From an uncultured Lachnospiraceae bacterium (GTDB lineage: Bacteria > Bacillota > Clostridia > Lachnospirales > Lachnospiraceae): a stretch of 22,203 nucleotides of DNA. Where the stretch lies: NCBI GenBank assembly GCA_910579615.1, contig CAJTUA010000035.1, positions 1 to 22,203 of the forward strand, given 5' to 3'. How positions within the stretch are numbered: position 1 is the first letter of the stretch; the number at the start of each line of letters is the position of its first letter. Under the pieces are notes generated by a model. It saw only the letters and a program-made list of their open reading frames with translations, had not been told where the DNA came from and did no database searches. Shown here piece after piece: positions 1-7,401 of this stretch. Position numbers and translations under genes: made by a program.

Positions 1-22
1 ATTCAGTTGTCAATCTTCGGTT

Positions 23-45
23 GGAATCTCATTCATTGAGATTCC
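23..45 (-). other. hairpin spanning the beta-mannosidase stop codon
   Basis: GGAATCTCA (23-31) and TGAGATTCC (37-45) are perfect 9-bp complements around a 5-nt loop. The mannosidase stop codon (33-35) lies in and next to the loop. There is no T-tract on the minus-strand side, so this is not a convincing intrinsic terminator; it may protect the 3' end of the transcript or be incidental. Confidence 0.35.
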
Positions 46-2561
46 GAGAAGTTATATGCAATATCATACACCGACCGCACCTTAAAGCTTTTCGCGTCCC
101 CGCTCACAATCTTCACCCGGCGCTCGCCCGCCTGCATATCAAAGCAATTATCAGAAAATCCCGCATCCCCATCCGTTCCCTCTATCCAAACCTTCTGCGC
201 AAAAGCGCCCGCGGCAACAACCACCTCGTCGCCCTCCACGCGACATGAAAGCTGTGGATTTTCAAAACGGTAGTGCTTCGGCGCGGTAAAAATACAATTT
301 CCCGAAGACACCGCTACGCCATCCACCACAAACGCAAAATCCAAATTGATGGCCAACACATCACAGTCCGAAAAATCCATTTTCTCAAGCCACACACCTG
401 ACAACGCAGAAACCGTAACCCGCTCACTGCCCTCCCGCAAAATGCTGCTGTCCGGATTTCTCAGCGACCAGCGAACCTCGCCGGAAACCGCCTGCACCGT
501 CTCGTTTGCCACATGTAGCCGCGCGGAAACCTCCATCGGCGCAGGTTCGGCAATACAGTACGGCCTTTCGCTGATTTCGCCTTTCTCCTCGCACGAAACC
601 ATGACCGGGGCAAACATCCTCTTTTCCGCATAGTGAAGCGCCTTCCACCTGCCGTAATAATCAATGCTCGCCCAGGACGCAACCGGCCAGATGTCGTTGA
701 GCTGCCACACAACCGCGCCCATACAGCGCCCGCGGTGCCGCCTGAAATGCTCCACACCGTAGCGAATCGCGTCCGCCTGCAACAATTGCGAAGCATACAA
801 AAGGCTCTCAAAATCCTTCGGGTAAAGATAGGTTGCCGACAGATAATTCATGATTTTCCCGTTTGCCGCCCGGTTTCTCTGGTGCATTTCCATAACGCGC
901 GAAAAAATATTGCGGTCTTTTGGCTCTGTAAAACTTTCCACCGTCCTCAGACACGGAAACGACTGGAAACCAAATTCCGACAGGTAGCGGAACCGGAATT
1001 TCCGGTACTCCGTGAACGGCTTATCGCCATGCCACACAGCCCAGTAATGGGTATCGCCCCGGTTCTCATCCCAAGGGTTGTCGTAATTGCCGCCTGAGGA
1101 CGGGGAGGATGGCCAGTAAAAAGTCTGTGGATCCTCCTCCTTTAACACCTTCGGAATGATGTATTCAAACAGCTTGATGTAATCGTATTTCTGTTTTATG
1201 GAAGGGTGCCACGCTTTATCCAGTGTCTGCGTTTCCATCTCATTGTTGCCGCACCACAGGCCAAGGCAGGCATGATGGCGCAGCCGCCGCACATTATCCC
1301 GCAGCTCCGCCGTAACATTCGCTTCAAATTCGTCATCCAGCTCGTAGGAGGCGCAGGCAAACATAAAATCCTGCCACACCACCAGCCCCAGCTCATCGCA
1401 GATATCGTAAAAATAATCATCCAGATAATAGCCGCCGCCCCAGACCCGGATGCTGTTATGGTTCGCCGCCACGGCATCATGGAGCAGCCGCCTTGTGCGT
1501 TCTTTTGTCACGCGGCTTAAAATATTATCCTCCGGGATGTAATCCGCCCCCATCGCAAAGATTTTGACACCGTTTACTTCGTGCGCGAAGCAATTTCCCC
1601 ACTCGTCCGCTTCGGTATTTACGGTCATTGTGCGCAGACCAATTCGCTTTTCCCAGATATCAAGCACTTTGCCGTCAGCTGCCCTCAAAACCACCCTTGC
1701 GGTATAAAGCGGCTGTGCGCCGTAGCCGTGCGGCCACCACAGGAGCGGCTCTGGAATCCGCACTTTGAATGCAGCATTGTCATCCTGCCCCCCTGCATCC
1801 AATGGTTCGATAGCCGCCCCCGCCCGGTCATTTTTACACGGCTGGTAAACCGCGCCGTCCGGTGCCGCCACCTCGATTTCAATTTTGGTGTCATCCGTTT
1901 TTTCGTCAAACAATTCCACGGTCACATCAAAATCCAGCTCCACGCAGGCAGGCATATGGTTCTGTGACACATACACAGACTCCAGCCGGGCTTTTTTCAC
2001 AAAAAGCAGCTCCACCGTCCGGAAAATCCCGGCATCCGCAAGCCTTGGCCCCCAGTCCCATCCAAACATACAGTGCGCTTTGCGCAGATGCGGGAAGCCC
2101 TCCGTGCACTCCATGCTGCCCCCTGTGTAAACCTTTTTGTTTTCCTCGCGGATGTATTTTAGCGGGGAATGCAAAAGCACCCTTAACTCCTGTTTTCCCT
2201 TCCTGATTTCAACCGGAAATTCCCATGTCCGGTGCATATTATAAGCGTGGCCCAAATACTCGCCATTCCAATAAATATCCGCGAGCGTGTCAATTCCCTC
2301 AAAGCGCAAAACCACCTCGTCCGCATCCGCAAACTCTTCCCCGACTTCCACTTCCGTCCGGTATTCAAAATCATTTTCCATCAACCGGGATGCGCCCAAC
2401 TCATTGTCGCGGTAATACGGGTCGGGCATCCGCCCATGTGCAAGCAGCGCCTGGTACACCGACCCCGGCACCGCCGCGTCCATTGCCTCCTGCGGTATCC
2501 CGTAAACATTATCCCCCAGGATTTTAAACTGCCAAATCCCGTCCAATACCTTCTTTTCCAT
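33..2561 (-). CDS. beta-mannosidase, glycoside hydrolase family 2
   Basis: An 842-aa GH2 enzyme expected to release beta-D-mannose from non-reducing ends of manno-oligosaccharides or N-glycan cores. It has no signal peptide, so it should act in the cytoplasm on imported oligosaccharides. An N-terminal jelly-roll domain (about residues 1-190) is followed by an Ig-like domain, a TIM barrel (about 320-650) and a C-terminal beta domain. The acid/base is E441 in LWCGNNEMET and the nucleophile is E529 in YLSEFGFQSFP. The WDWGPRL motif near residue 168 and WWPHGYG near 275 are also typical of beta-mannosidases. The length is normal for the family. The start is supported by AGGAG just upstream, though the spacing is short. 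It has its own promoter and a palindromic candidate operator. No sugar transporter adjoins it, so its uptake partner must lie elsewhere or outside the window. Confidence 0.95.
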   Translation of the reverse strand: MEKKVLDGIWQFKILGDNVYGIPQEAMDAAVPGSVYQALLAHGRMPDPYYRDNELGASRLMENDFEYRTEVEVGEEFADADEVVLRFEGIDTLADIYWNGEYLGHAYNMHRTWEFPVEIRKGKQELRVLLHSPLKYIREENKKVYTGGSMECTEGFPHLRKAHCMFGWDWGPRLADAGIFRTVELLFVKKARLESVYVSQNHMPACVELDFDVTVELFDEKTDDTKIEIEVAAPDGAVYQPCKNDRAGAAIEPLDAGGQDDNAAFKVRIPEPLLWWPHGYGAQPLYTARVVLRAADGKVLDIWEKRIGLRTMTVNTEADEWGNCFAHEVNGVKIFAMGADYIPEDNILSRVTKERTRRLLHDAVAANHNSIRVWGGGYYLDDYFYDICDELGLVVWQDFMFACASYELDDEFEANVTAELRDNVRRLRHHACLGLWCGNNEMETQTLDKAWHPSIKQKYDYIKLFEYIIPKVLKEEDPQTFYWPSSPSSGGNYDNPWDENRGDTHYWAVWHGDKPFTEYRKFRFRYLSEFGFQSFPCLRTVESFTEPKDRNIFSRVMEMHQRNRAANGKIMNYLSATYLYPKDFESLLYASQLLQADAIRYGVEHFRRHRGRCMGAVVWQLNDIWPVASWASIDYYGRWKALHYAEKRMFAPVMVSCEEKGEISERPYCIAEPAPMEVSARLHVANETVQAVSGEVRWSLRNPDSSILREGSERVTVSALSGVWLEKMDFSDCDVLAINLDFAFVVDGVAVSSGNCIFTAPKHYRFENPQLSCRVEGDEVVVAAGAFAQKVWIEGTDGDAGFSDNCFDMQAGERRVKIVSGDAKSFKVRSVYDIAYNFSESQ

Positions 2562-2644
2562 CTCTCCTCACATTCCGCTGTCCACACAGCACCTAAATTT
2601 TCTCCCAGCCTTTTTACTTTTTCACAGTTTTTTAGGAAACCTGC

Positions 2645-2657
2645 GGCAGAATCTGCC
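2645..2657. promoter_or_regulatory. candidate operator palindrome at the beta-mannosidase start point
   Basis: GGCAGAATCTGCC is a perfect 6-1-6 palindrome just downstream of the minus-strand -10 box (2668-2673), covering roughly +3 to +16. That position suits a repressor site that responds to sugar. It is also a small RNA hairpin, so the operator role is inference. Confidence 0.4.
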
Positions 2658-2667
2658 TTCTTTTCCC

Positions 2668-2696
2668 ATTATACCATTAAATCTGTGCGGATTCAA
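2668..2696 (-). promoter_or_regulatory. sigma-A type promoter for the beta-mannosidase gene
   Basis: On the minus strand, TTGAAT (2691-2696) is followed after 17 bp by a perfect TATAAT (2668-2673). Transcription would start near 2660, leaving a leader of about 100 nt before the ATG at 2561. This suggests the mannosidase can be transcribed independently of the upstream aldo/keto reductase. Confidence 0.7.
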
Positions 2697-2713
2697 TGGA
2701 TATTCCCGCAAAC

Positions 2714-2773
2714 TTATCCACATCCCCTTGCATTTGGCTGACTTTTATCCACGGAATGAGAATCATATCCACT
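2714..2773 (+). other. three DnaA-box-like sequences
   Basis: One perfect TTATCCACA (2714-2722), one TTATCCACG (2745-2753, 8/9) and a weaker ATATCCACT (2765-2773, 7/9) lie on the same strand in the gap between the reductase and the mannosidase. Three similar 9-mers within 60 bp are unusual, but no replication gene or AT-rich unwinding region is next to them. The motif match is visible; any function is speculation. Confidence 0.3.
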
Positions 2774-2800
2774 TTCCGGAGCGTGAAAAAAATATACACA

Positions 2801-3979
2801 TCAATATTTTAAAAACAATGACACTGCTTTTTTCGCGATTTTATAAACCGGTCCCTCCAATGCTTTTTTTGCGTTGCCAAGCTCCTTTCGTATTTCGATA
2901 TGCTGCGGACAATGCTGCTCGCATTTACCGCACCTGACACAATTTGAAGCGGATGTGGAATTTTTCCGCAGTACAGTACAAAGCATATACTCCTGCAGGG
3001 CTTTGCTCTTTCCGTCGGTGTAACGTTTATTATAAATTGCAAATGTGCCCGGGATATCCACCCCCTTCGGGCATGGCATACAATAGCCGCAGCCCGTGCA
3101 GCCGACCTTCATTTTCGCTTGGATTGCCTGCACAACATCCTTTAACAGCGCTTGTTCCTGCTGCGTGAATTCCCCCGCCTGCGCAGACGCGGCATTCTTC
3201 ACATTTTCCTGCACCATTTCAAGGGAATTCATCCCGGAAAGGACACAGGTCACCTCCGGCTGGTTCCACAGCCAGCGGAATGCCCATTCCGCCGGGGTAC
3301 GTTTTATTTCATAATTTTCAAACAATTTTTTTGCCGCTTCCGGAAGTTGGCCTGCAAGCCTGCCGCCCCGCAGCGGTTCCATAATCATAACCGGAATCCC
3401 TTTTGCCGCCGCGTAATGAAGGCCTGTGCGCCCCGCCTGGGAATGCTCGTCCAGGTAATTGTACTGAATCATGCAAAAATCCCAGTCATATGCATCCAGA
3501 AGCTGGCAAAACATATCCGAATTCCCGTGATAGGAAAATCCAATCTGGCGGATTGCCCCGCTTTTCTTCTTTTCCTGAATCCATTCTTCTATCCCCAATG
3601 CCCTCAGCCGTTCCCATGTGTTTACATCCGTCAGCATATGCATGAGATAATAATTCACGTAGTCCGTCCTCAGACGCTTTAATTCTTCCTGAAAGGTTTT
3701 TTCAATATTTTCTCTTGTTTTAATCATATAGTGCGGAAGCTTTGTTGCAATGTTGATTTTATCCCGGATGCCATTTTTCTCGACAATTTTCCCCAAAGCC
3801 TCCTCACTGCCCGGATAAATATAAGCGGTATCATAGTAATTTACACCCGCGCGGTAGGCTTGCATAATTTCCTGCTCCGCTTTCGCGATGTCGATTTTGC
3901 CTGATTTTTTTGTAAAGCGCATACAGCCGTAGCCAAGGATTGAAATTTGGTTTCCGTATTTGTCGTTCCGATATTGCAT
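2801..3979 (-). CDS. aldo/keto reductase with C-terminal ferredoxin (2x 4Fe-4S) domain
   Basis: A 392-aa predicted oxidoreductase in which an AKR (beta/alpha)8 barrel is fused to a bacterial ferredoxin-like tail. The AKR tetrad is present: D50 and Y55 in YDTAYIY, K80 in IATKLP, H114 in YLMHML. The tail carries C294/C297/C300/C303 followed by P, and C347/C350/C353/C357 followed by P, the spacing expected for two [4Fe-4S] clusters. Substrate is unknown; family members are common in anaerobes and probably couple NAD(P)H or ferredoxin to carbonyl or sugar substrates. The reading frame is open upstream to 4093, but I choose 3979: it has GGAGGG seven bases ahead and a promoter at 4023-4051, so a start at 4093 would lie upstream of the transcript. 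Confidence 0.9.
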   Translation of the reverse strand: MQYRNDKYGNQISILGYGCMRFTKKSGKIDIAKAEQEIMQAYRAGVNYYDTAYIYPGSEEALGKIVEKNGIRDKINIATKLPHYMIKTRENIEKTFQEELKRLRTDYVNYYLMHMLTDVNTWERLRALGIEEWIQEKKKSGAIRQIGFSYHGNSDMFCQLLDAYDWDFCMIQYNYLDEHSQAGRTGLHYAAAKGIPVMIMEPLRGGRLAGQLPEAAKKLFENYEIKRTPAEWAFRWLWNQPEVTCVLSGMNSLEMVQENVKNAASAQAGEFTQQEQALLKDVVQAIQAKMKVGCTGCGYCMPCPKGVDIPGTFAIYNKRYTDGKSKALQEYMLCTVLRKNSTSASNCVRCGKCEQHCPQHIEIRKELGNAKKALEGPVYKIAKKAVSLFLKY

Positions 3980-4022
3980 TCTGAATCCCTCCGTGTTAAG
4001 CCTCAATATTTTTACATCTTCA

Positions 4023-4051
4023 ATTATGGAAGGATTGGTTATTTTTGTCAA
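4023..4051 (-). promoter_or_regulatory. sigma-A promoter for the aldo/keto reductase gene
   Basis: A perfect minus-strand TTGACA (4046-4051), 17-bp spacer, then CATAAT (4023-4028). The predicted start near 4016 gives a leader of about 37 nt to the ATG at 3979. This is the main argument for the shorter gene start. Confidence 0.75.
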
Positions 4052-4100
4052 GCGGATGCCGCGCTTTTTGCGGTGGAACACGAAACTTTTCAAAAAGGTA

Positions 4101-4129
4101 TTTTAACAAAACGACTTTTGTGGTATGAT
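4101..4129 (+). promoter_or_regulatory. extended -10 promoter ahead of the AAA-ATPase relic
   Basis: TATGAT (4124-4129) is preceded by TG at the extended -10 position; the -35 (TTTTAA, 4101-4106, 17-bp spacing) is weak. It probably once drove the broken gene at 4160 and could now serve the 4408 gene. Confidence 0.45.
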
Positions 4130-4159
4130 AAATCCATGGAAATCAGGAAGGGTTGTGAT

Positions 4160-4404
4160 ATGGCAAGGACAGCGTGACGCTTATCACCCGCCCAAGGCGC
4201 TTTGGCAAGACGCTGGCCCTGAGCATGGTGGAGCGCTTTTTTCAGGCTTAGATATCTGGGGGGGATGGGCAATACCGCGATTTACAGGGGAGTTATCCGG
4301 TCATCAGCCTCTTCTTTGCCGATGTGAAGGAAGAAACATATGAAACAGCGAAGCGGCAAATCTGCCATAAAAAATTCAGCGAAATTAAAACCAGGAGGAC
4401 ATAA
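4160..4404 (+). pseudogene. broken AAA-ATPase-like gene (PF09820-type), several deletions
   Basis: A relic recognisable from three pieces in different frames. ATG at 4160 behind an AGGAAGGG-type RBS reads MARTA and stops. In another frame, 4174-4251 reads VTLITRPRRFGKTLALSMV, the Walker A-bearing signature of the AAA-ATPase-like family common in gut Clostridia, and ends at a TAG. SGLDIWG (from 4242) is then followed, across a G7 run at 4258-4264, by GDGQYRDLQGSYPVISL and DVKEETYETAKRQIC, ending at TAA 4402. Family members usually start with MART or MGKT and run to roughly 500-600 aa. The relic has therefore lost most of the first 50 codons, a short piece after ERFF, and everything after the first ~120 residues, and has gained one G. 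The family name is from recognition of these motifs, not a search. Confidence 0.75.
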
Positions 4405-4407
4405 CCA

Positions 4408-5307
4408 ATGGAACAAGAAAAAAAGAACGGCCTGCGCTTCCTCCGCTGGCCATGGAATGTCGTAATTTACATCCTCGCAGCCATCTCCCTGCGGCTTTTT
4501 TGCATCCCCGTTATTTTGATTCTGATGGGAATCCAGAAGAAAAACAATCCACACGGGGCGGCGGAGGGCTACTGTCTTTCCCGCACCCGCAAGCATCTGC
4601 CTGGCGTGCTCCTCGCCCTGCTGTTCCTGTTCATCGGCGTGGCATTGGGAACTTTATTCTTTTTTGAAATACGGCAGCCTAAAGACGATTGGGAAGCAAT
4701 GGACTATGTGACCTTAATCATTTCCGGTGTGGCCGCCGCCGGATTGACACTCGCCGGATTTTATGAAGGCTTTGTCAGTGTGCGGGATACCTTCTTCCCT
4801 GCAAAAAGCGGGCTTGCCAAATCCATCCGCCGCCAGCTTCCTTTCCCGAACGAAGCCCCGCCGGTGAGAGAATTGTTCGCCATGGTGGATAATGACCTAA
4901 AAGAGAACGGGGAATGGTTCGATGCTGTCGGCATTGGGAAGGAATGGGTGCTTGGCGATTCAGCGAGCCGCATTGACCGCATCCGCGCAATTTTCACGGT
5001 GGACAAAATCCATCAGCACCGTACACAGACCGGGGTACGTACAAGCCGCACCTTGCAGCTTGTCCTCGTCGATGACCGCTGGAAAGCCGCCATCACAACG
5101 TTCCACAAACCGGGGGAATTACAGGCAGCGGCAGACTGCCTTGGCTTTCGGGTTCCAAGCGCGTTCCGCGGAATCAACAGCGATTACATAGATTTTCTGG
5201 CAAAGGACGATGTGGAACGTGAGACTTACGAACGGGAATTCCGCCAAAGGGAGGCGGCGCGGGCAACAAGGCAGGCATTGCAGGAAGCCACATGGCAGAC
5301 AAAATAA
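4408..5307 (+). CDS. unknown three-TM membrane protein with a cytoplasmic C-terminal domain
   Basis: A 299-aa protein I do not recognise. Three hydrophobic segments (about 17-41, 64-87, 100-122) are followed by a soluble domain of about 140 residues with alternating beta-like stretches (for example RTLQLVLVDD and WKAAITTF) and a highly charged helical tail (about 262-295, rich in E, R and A) that may form a coiled coil. There is no signal peptide or catalytic motif. The start is well supported by AGGAGG nine bases before the ATG; that RBS overlaps the 3' end of the ATPase relic. The Sel1-repeat gene follows 81 bp later in the same direction, so the two may be functionally linked, but a separate promoter is possible. 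Confidence 0.8.
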   Translation: MEQEKKNGLRFLRWPWNVVIYILAAISLRLFCIPVILILMGIQKKNNPHGAAEGYCLSRTRKHLPGVLLALLFLFIGVALGTLFFFEIRQPKDDWEAMDYVTLIISGVAAAGLTLAGFYEGFVSVRDTFFPAKSGLAKSIRRQLPFPNEAPPVRELFAMVDNDLKENGEWFDAVGIGKEWVLGDSASRIDRIRAIFTVDKIHQHRTQTGVRTSRTLQLVLVDDRWKAAITTFHKPGELQAAADCLGFRVPSAFRGINSDYIDFLAKDDVERETYEREFRQREAARATRQALQEATWQTK

Positions 5308-5333
5308 ACCGCGCCGTCCGCAGCCACAGTCTC

Positions 5334-5359
5334 TTGTCAGGCGAAGCTCCATATATAAT
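5334..5359 (+). promoter_or_regulatory. possible promoter ahead of the Sel1-repeat gene
   Basis: TATAAT at 5354-5359 is a perfect -10 box. The -35 is poor (TCTTGT or TTGTCA around 5332-5339, with spacing of 16 or 14). The start point would be about 5366, leaving just enough leader for the GGGAGG at 5373-5378. Confidence 0.4.
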
Positions 5360-5388
5360 GATTTCAAATTATGGGAGGAAAAACTAAT

Positions 5389-6624
5389 ATGGGAAAAACA
5401 TTAAGCAATGAAGTAAAACAGGCGCTGCAAGACATTTATTACAATGAGCGCACAGGCAGGGGCAAAGAAGCGTTTGCCCTGTTGGAAAAAGCCTCGGATG
5501 CAGGGGACGGCGATGCCTCCTGCGTGCTGGCGCGCTGCTACTGTGGCCGCCAGTATGTCTGGAGGGGACACGGTTTCCCGGAAGATGACAATCTTGCCAC
5601 GGAGCTCTTACACAAATCCGTCGAGCAGGGAAGTGCCTTGGGCGTTCTTGTTTCCCTGCGAACCGGGGAGCTGACGCCCGAAGTGCAGAAGAAAATGCCG
5701 TTTGCCAGTCTGCAGGAAGCCTTTGATGAGGCGGTGGAGCTCGCGGACACCGGCGATGCTTTTTGCCAGTACATTATTGCCAACGCTTATTTCTGGTGGG
5801 ATTTTCTCCAAATCCAGAATAAAAACAGAAACTCATTCCCAAACCAGGCTGCCTACAAAGTATACCTGAAAGAAAATATCTCCAAGTGCGAGGATTTGTT
5901 CTGGAAGGCGTTCCAGGGCGGAATGTATTTTGCCGCAAACAACCTCAACCGCTACTACACACAAGGCGATGAGGATATCATTGCACCGCAGCCACAGAAG
6001 GCACTTGACTTGTGGAAAATCGGCGCGGAGTACGGGCATCCGATTCACCAGGCCATCTATGCGGATGATTTGAAAAAACTCGGCCTGAATGCCGACGCGC
6101 TCCAATGGTATAAACTGGCGGCGGAGGGCGGACACCCGAGCGCATGGACGGATGTAGGGCTTTATTACCTCAACGGTACATATGTGCAAAAGGATGAGGC
6201 ATACGCCGCGCAATGCTTCGAGAAAGACCTGCACTTCGGCATTTTGGATGCCTACCATAACCTTGGGAGATTACTTTTTTACGGCACGGGCGTTGCGCAG
6301 GATTACGAAAGGGCATTCCAGCTTTTTTCCTACGTTTCCGAACACGGAAGCAACAAAAGCATTTATTTTCTTGGAAAGTGTTATTTCGCAGGCCTGGGAA
6401 CCACACAGGATTACACAAAAGCAAGGCAATTCCTCGAGCAAGTAGACTGGGAAAACAGCGATGCCTTCTATATGCTCGGATATATTTATGGCAGGGGGCT
6501 TGGCGTAGGGGAGGATATTCCGAAAGCAGTGGAATATTTGAAACGCGCAAAAAATAGTGAGAATGCAAAAGAGGAGCTTTTACACTATAAAAAGTCGTTT
6601 TTCGGAAAATGGAGCAGGAGATAA
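5389..6624 (+). CDS. Sel1-like (TPR-like) repeat protein
   Basis: A 411-aa soluble protein built from Sel1-like helical repeats. Clear repeat units include ALQWYKLAAEGGHPSAWTDVG, AYHNLGRLLFYGTGVAQDYERA, SIYFLGKCYFAGLGTTQDYTKA and FYMLGYIYGRGLGVGEDIPKAVEYL in the C-terminal half; the N-terminal half holds more diverged copies. Such proteins act as protein-protein scaffolds and no enzymatic motif is visible. No signal peptide is seen, so it is probably cytoplasmic. I choose ATG 5389 because GGGAGG lies ten bases upstream; an in-frame ATG at 5371 is part of that same RBS-like sequence. It follows the unknown membrane protein by 81 bp and could be its partner, which is inference. Confidence 0.88.
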   Translation: MGKTLSNEVKQALQDIYYNERTGRGKEAFALLEKASDAGDGDASCVLARCYCGRQYVWRGHGFPEDDNLATELLHKSVEQGSALGVLVSLRTGELTPEVQKKMPFASLQEAFDEAVELADTGDAFCQYIIANAYFWWDFLQIQNKNRNSFPNQAAYKVYLKENISKCEDLFWKAFQGGMYFAANNLNRYYTQGDEDIIAPQPQKALDLWKIGAEYGHPIHQAIYADDLKKLGLNADALQWYKLAAEGGHPSAWTDVGLYYLNGTYVQKDEAYAAQCFEKDLHFGILDAYHNLGRLLFYGTGVAQDYERAFQLFSYVSEHGSNKSIYFLGKCYFAGLGTTQDYTKARQFLEQVDWENSDAFYMLGYIYGRGLGVGEDIPKAVEYLKRAKNSENAKEELLHYKKSFFGKWSRR

Positions 6625-6667
6625 TTCAGGATTTTTCTAAGTTTTAAATATCAGACAGTATTACCAG

Positions 6668-6698
6668 GCAAAGAGGAGCTACCGTGTCTCCTCTTTGC
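6668..6698 (+). terminator. strong hairpin after the Sel1-repeat gene (no T-tract)
   Basis: GCAAAGAGGAG (6668-6678) pairs perfectly with CTCCTCTTTGC (6688-6698) across a 9-nt loop. The sequence after it is G-rich, not a T-tract, so termination is uncertain. It lies about 40 nt before the response-regulator ATG and could instead be a leader hairpin of that operon. Confidence 0.4.
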
Positions 6699-6738
6699 TG
6701 CGGGCTGAGGGAAATATAGGGAGAGTAAGGAAAGAAAC

Positions 6739-7401
6739 ATGCTGGATATATTAATTGTCGAAGATAATAAAGAAATCGGTATTTTACTGTGTGATTTTTT
6801 GCGCAAGCAGAATTACACGGTCAGTGTGGTTCAGACCGGTGAAAAAGCTTTGGAATTATATGAAAAATATGGAGCCAAAGTGATTGTGCTGGATATTATG
6901 CTTCCCGGGATAGATGGATTTGCGGTTTGTTCTAAAATTCGGGAAACTTCCAATACCCATATTTTAATAGCCAGTGCCAGGGTGGAAAAGAATGATCAAT
7001 TGAAAGGCTTAAATCTTGGCGCGGATGATTACATCGAGAAACCTTATGATGTAGATATTTTAATTGCCAAGATTAAAGGCATTTTTAAAAGAAAATATGG
7101 CCGGGAAGAGATTATAGAAGGGAATATCCGGTTGAATACGGTGCAGCAGTCGGTATATGTGGACGGGCAGAAAAAAGAAGTTACCGAAAAGGAGTTTGAA
7201 CTGTTAAAGCTGCTGATCGAGAATAAGAATGTAACTATGAAGAAGGAATATTTGTTCAATACCATTTGGGGAAGTGACAGTGATTCGGAGATTCAGACAC
7301 TGACGGTACATATTAAGTGGCTCAGGGAAAAAATAGAAGAAGAACCCAAAAAGCCCAAGCATATTATTACGGAGTGGGGAGTCGGTTATCGGTTTGAGTA
7401 A
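6739..7401 (+). CDS. OmpR/PhoB-family response regulator
   Basis: A 220-aa two-domain regulator. The receiver domain (1-115) has acidic residues E8/D9, phospho-acceptor D52 in VLDIMLPGIDG, S79 in ILIASAR in place of the usual threonine region, and K101 in the YIEKPYD motif. The C-terminal winged helix (about 125-220) contains the EKEFELLKLL and HIKWLREKIE helices and ends in the canonical GVGYRFE. AAGGA about eight bases upstream supports the start. The gene overlaps the histidine kinase by 8 nt, so they form one translational unit. The likely target is the ABC permease promoter at 8698-8725, where a tandem repeat at 11-bp period is visible. The order regulator, kinase, ABC genes resembles antimicrobial-peptide or envelope-stress modules of Firmicutes. 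Confidence 0.93.
   Translation: MLDILIVEDNKEIGILLCDFLRKQNYTVSVVQTGEKALELYEKYGAKVIVLDIMLPGIDGFAVCSKIRETSNTHILIASARVEKNDQLKGLNLGADDYIEKPYDVDILIAKIKGIFKRKYGREEIIEGNIRLNTVQQSVYVDGQKKEVTEKEFELLKLLIENKNVTMKKEYLFNTIWGSDSDSEIQTLTVHIKWLREKIEEEPKKPKHIITEWGVGYRFE

Noticed and set aside
2642..2660. GGCAG hairpin as a terminator
   Set aside because: Six-base arms with a one-base loop and only scattered Ts; its position at a promoter start point suits an operator better.
3980..4093. N-terminal extension of the aldo/keto reductase
   Set aside because: The extension overlaps the gene's own -35/-10 promoter and has no RBS, whereas ATG 3979 has GGAGGG at good spacing.
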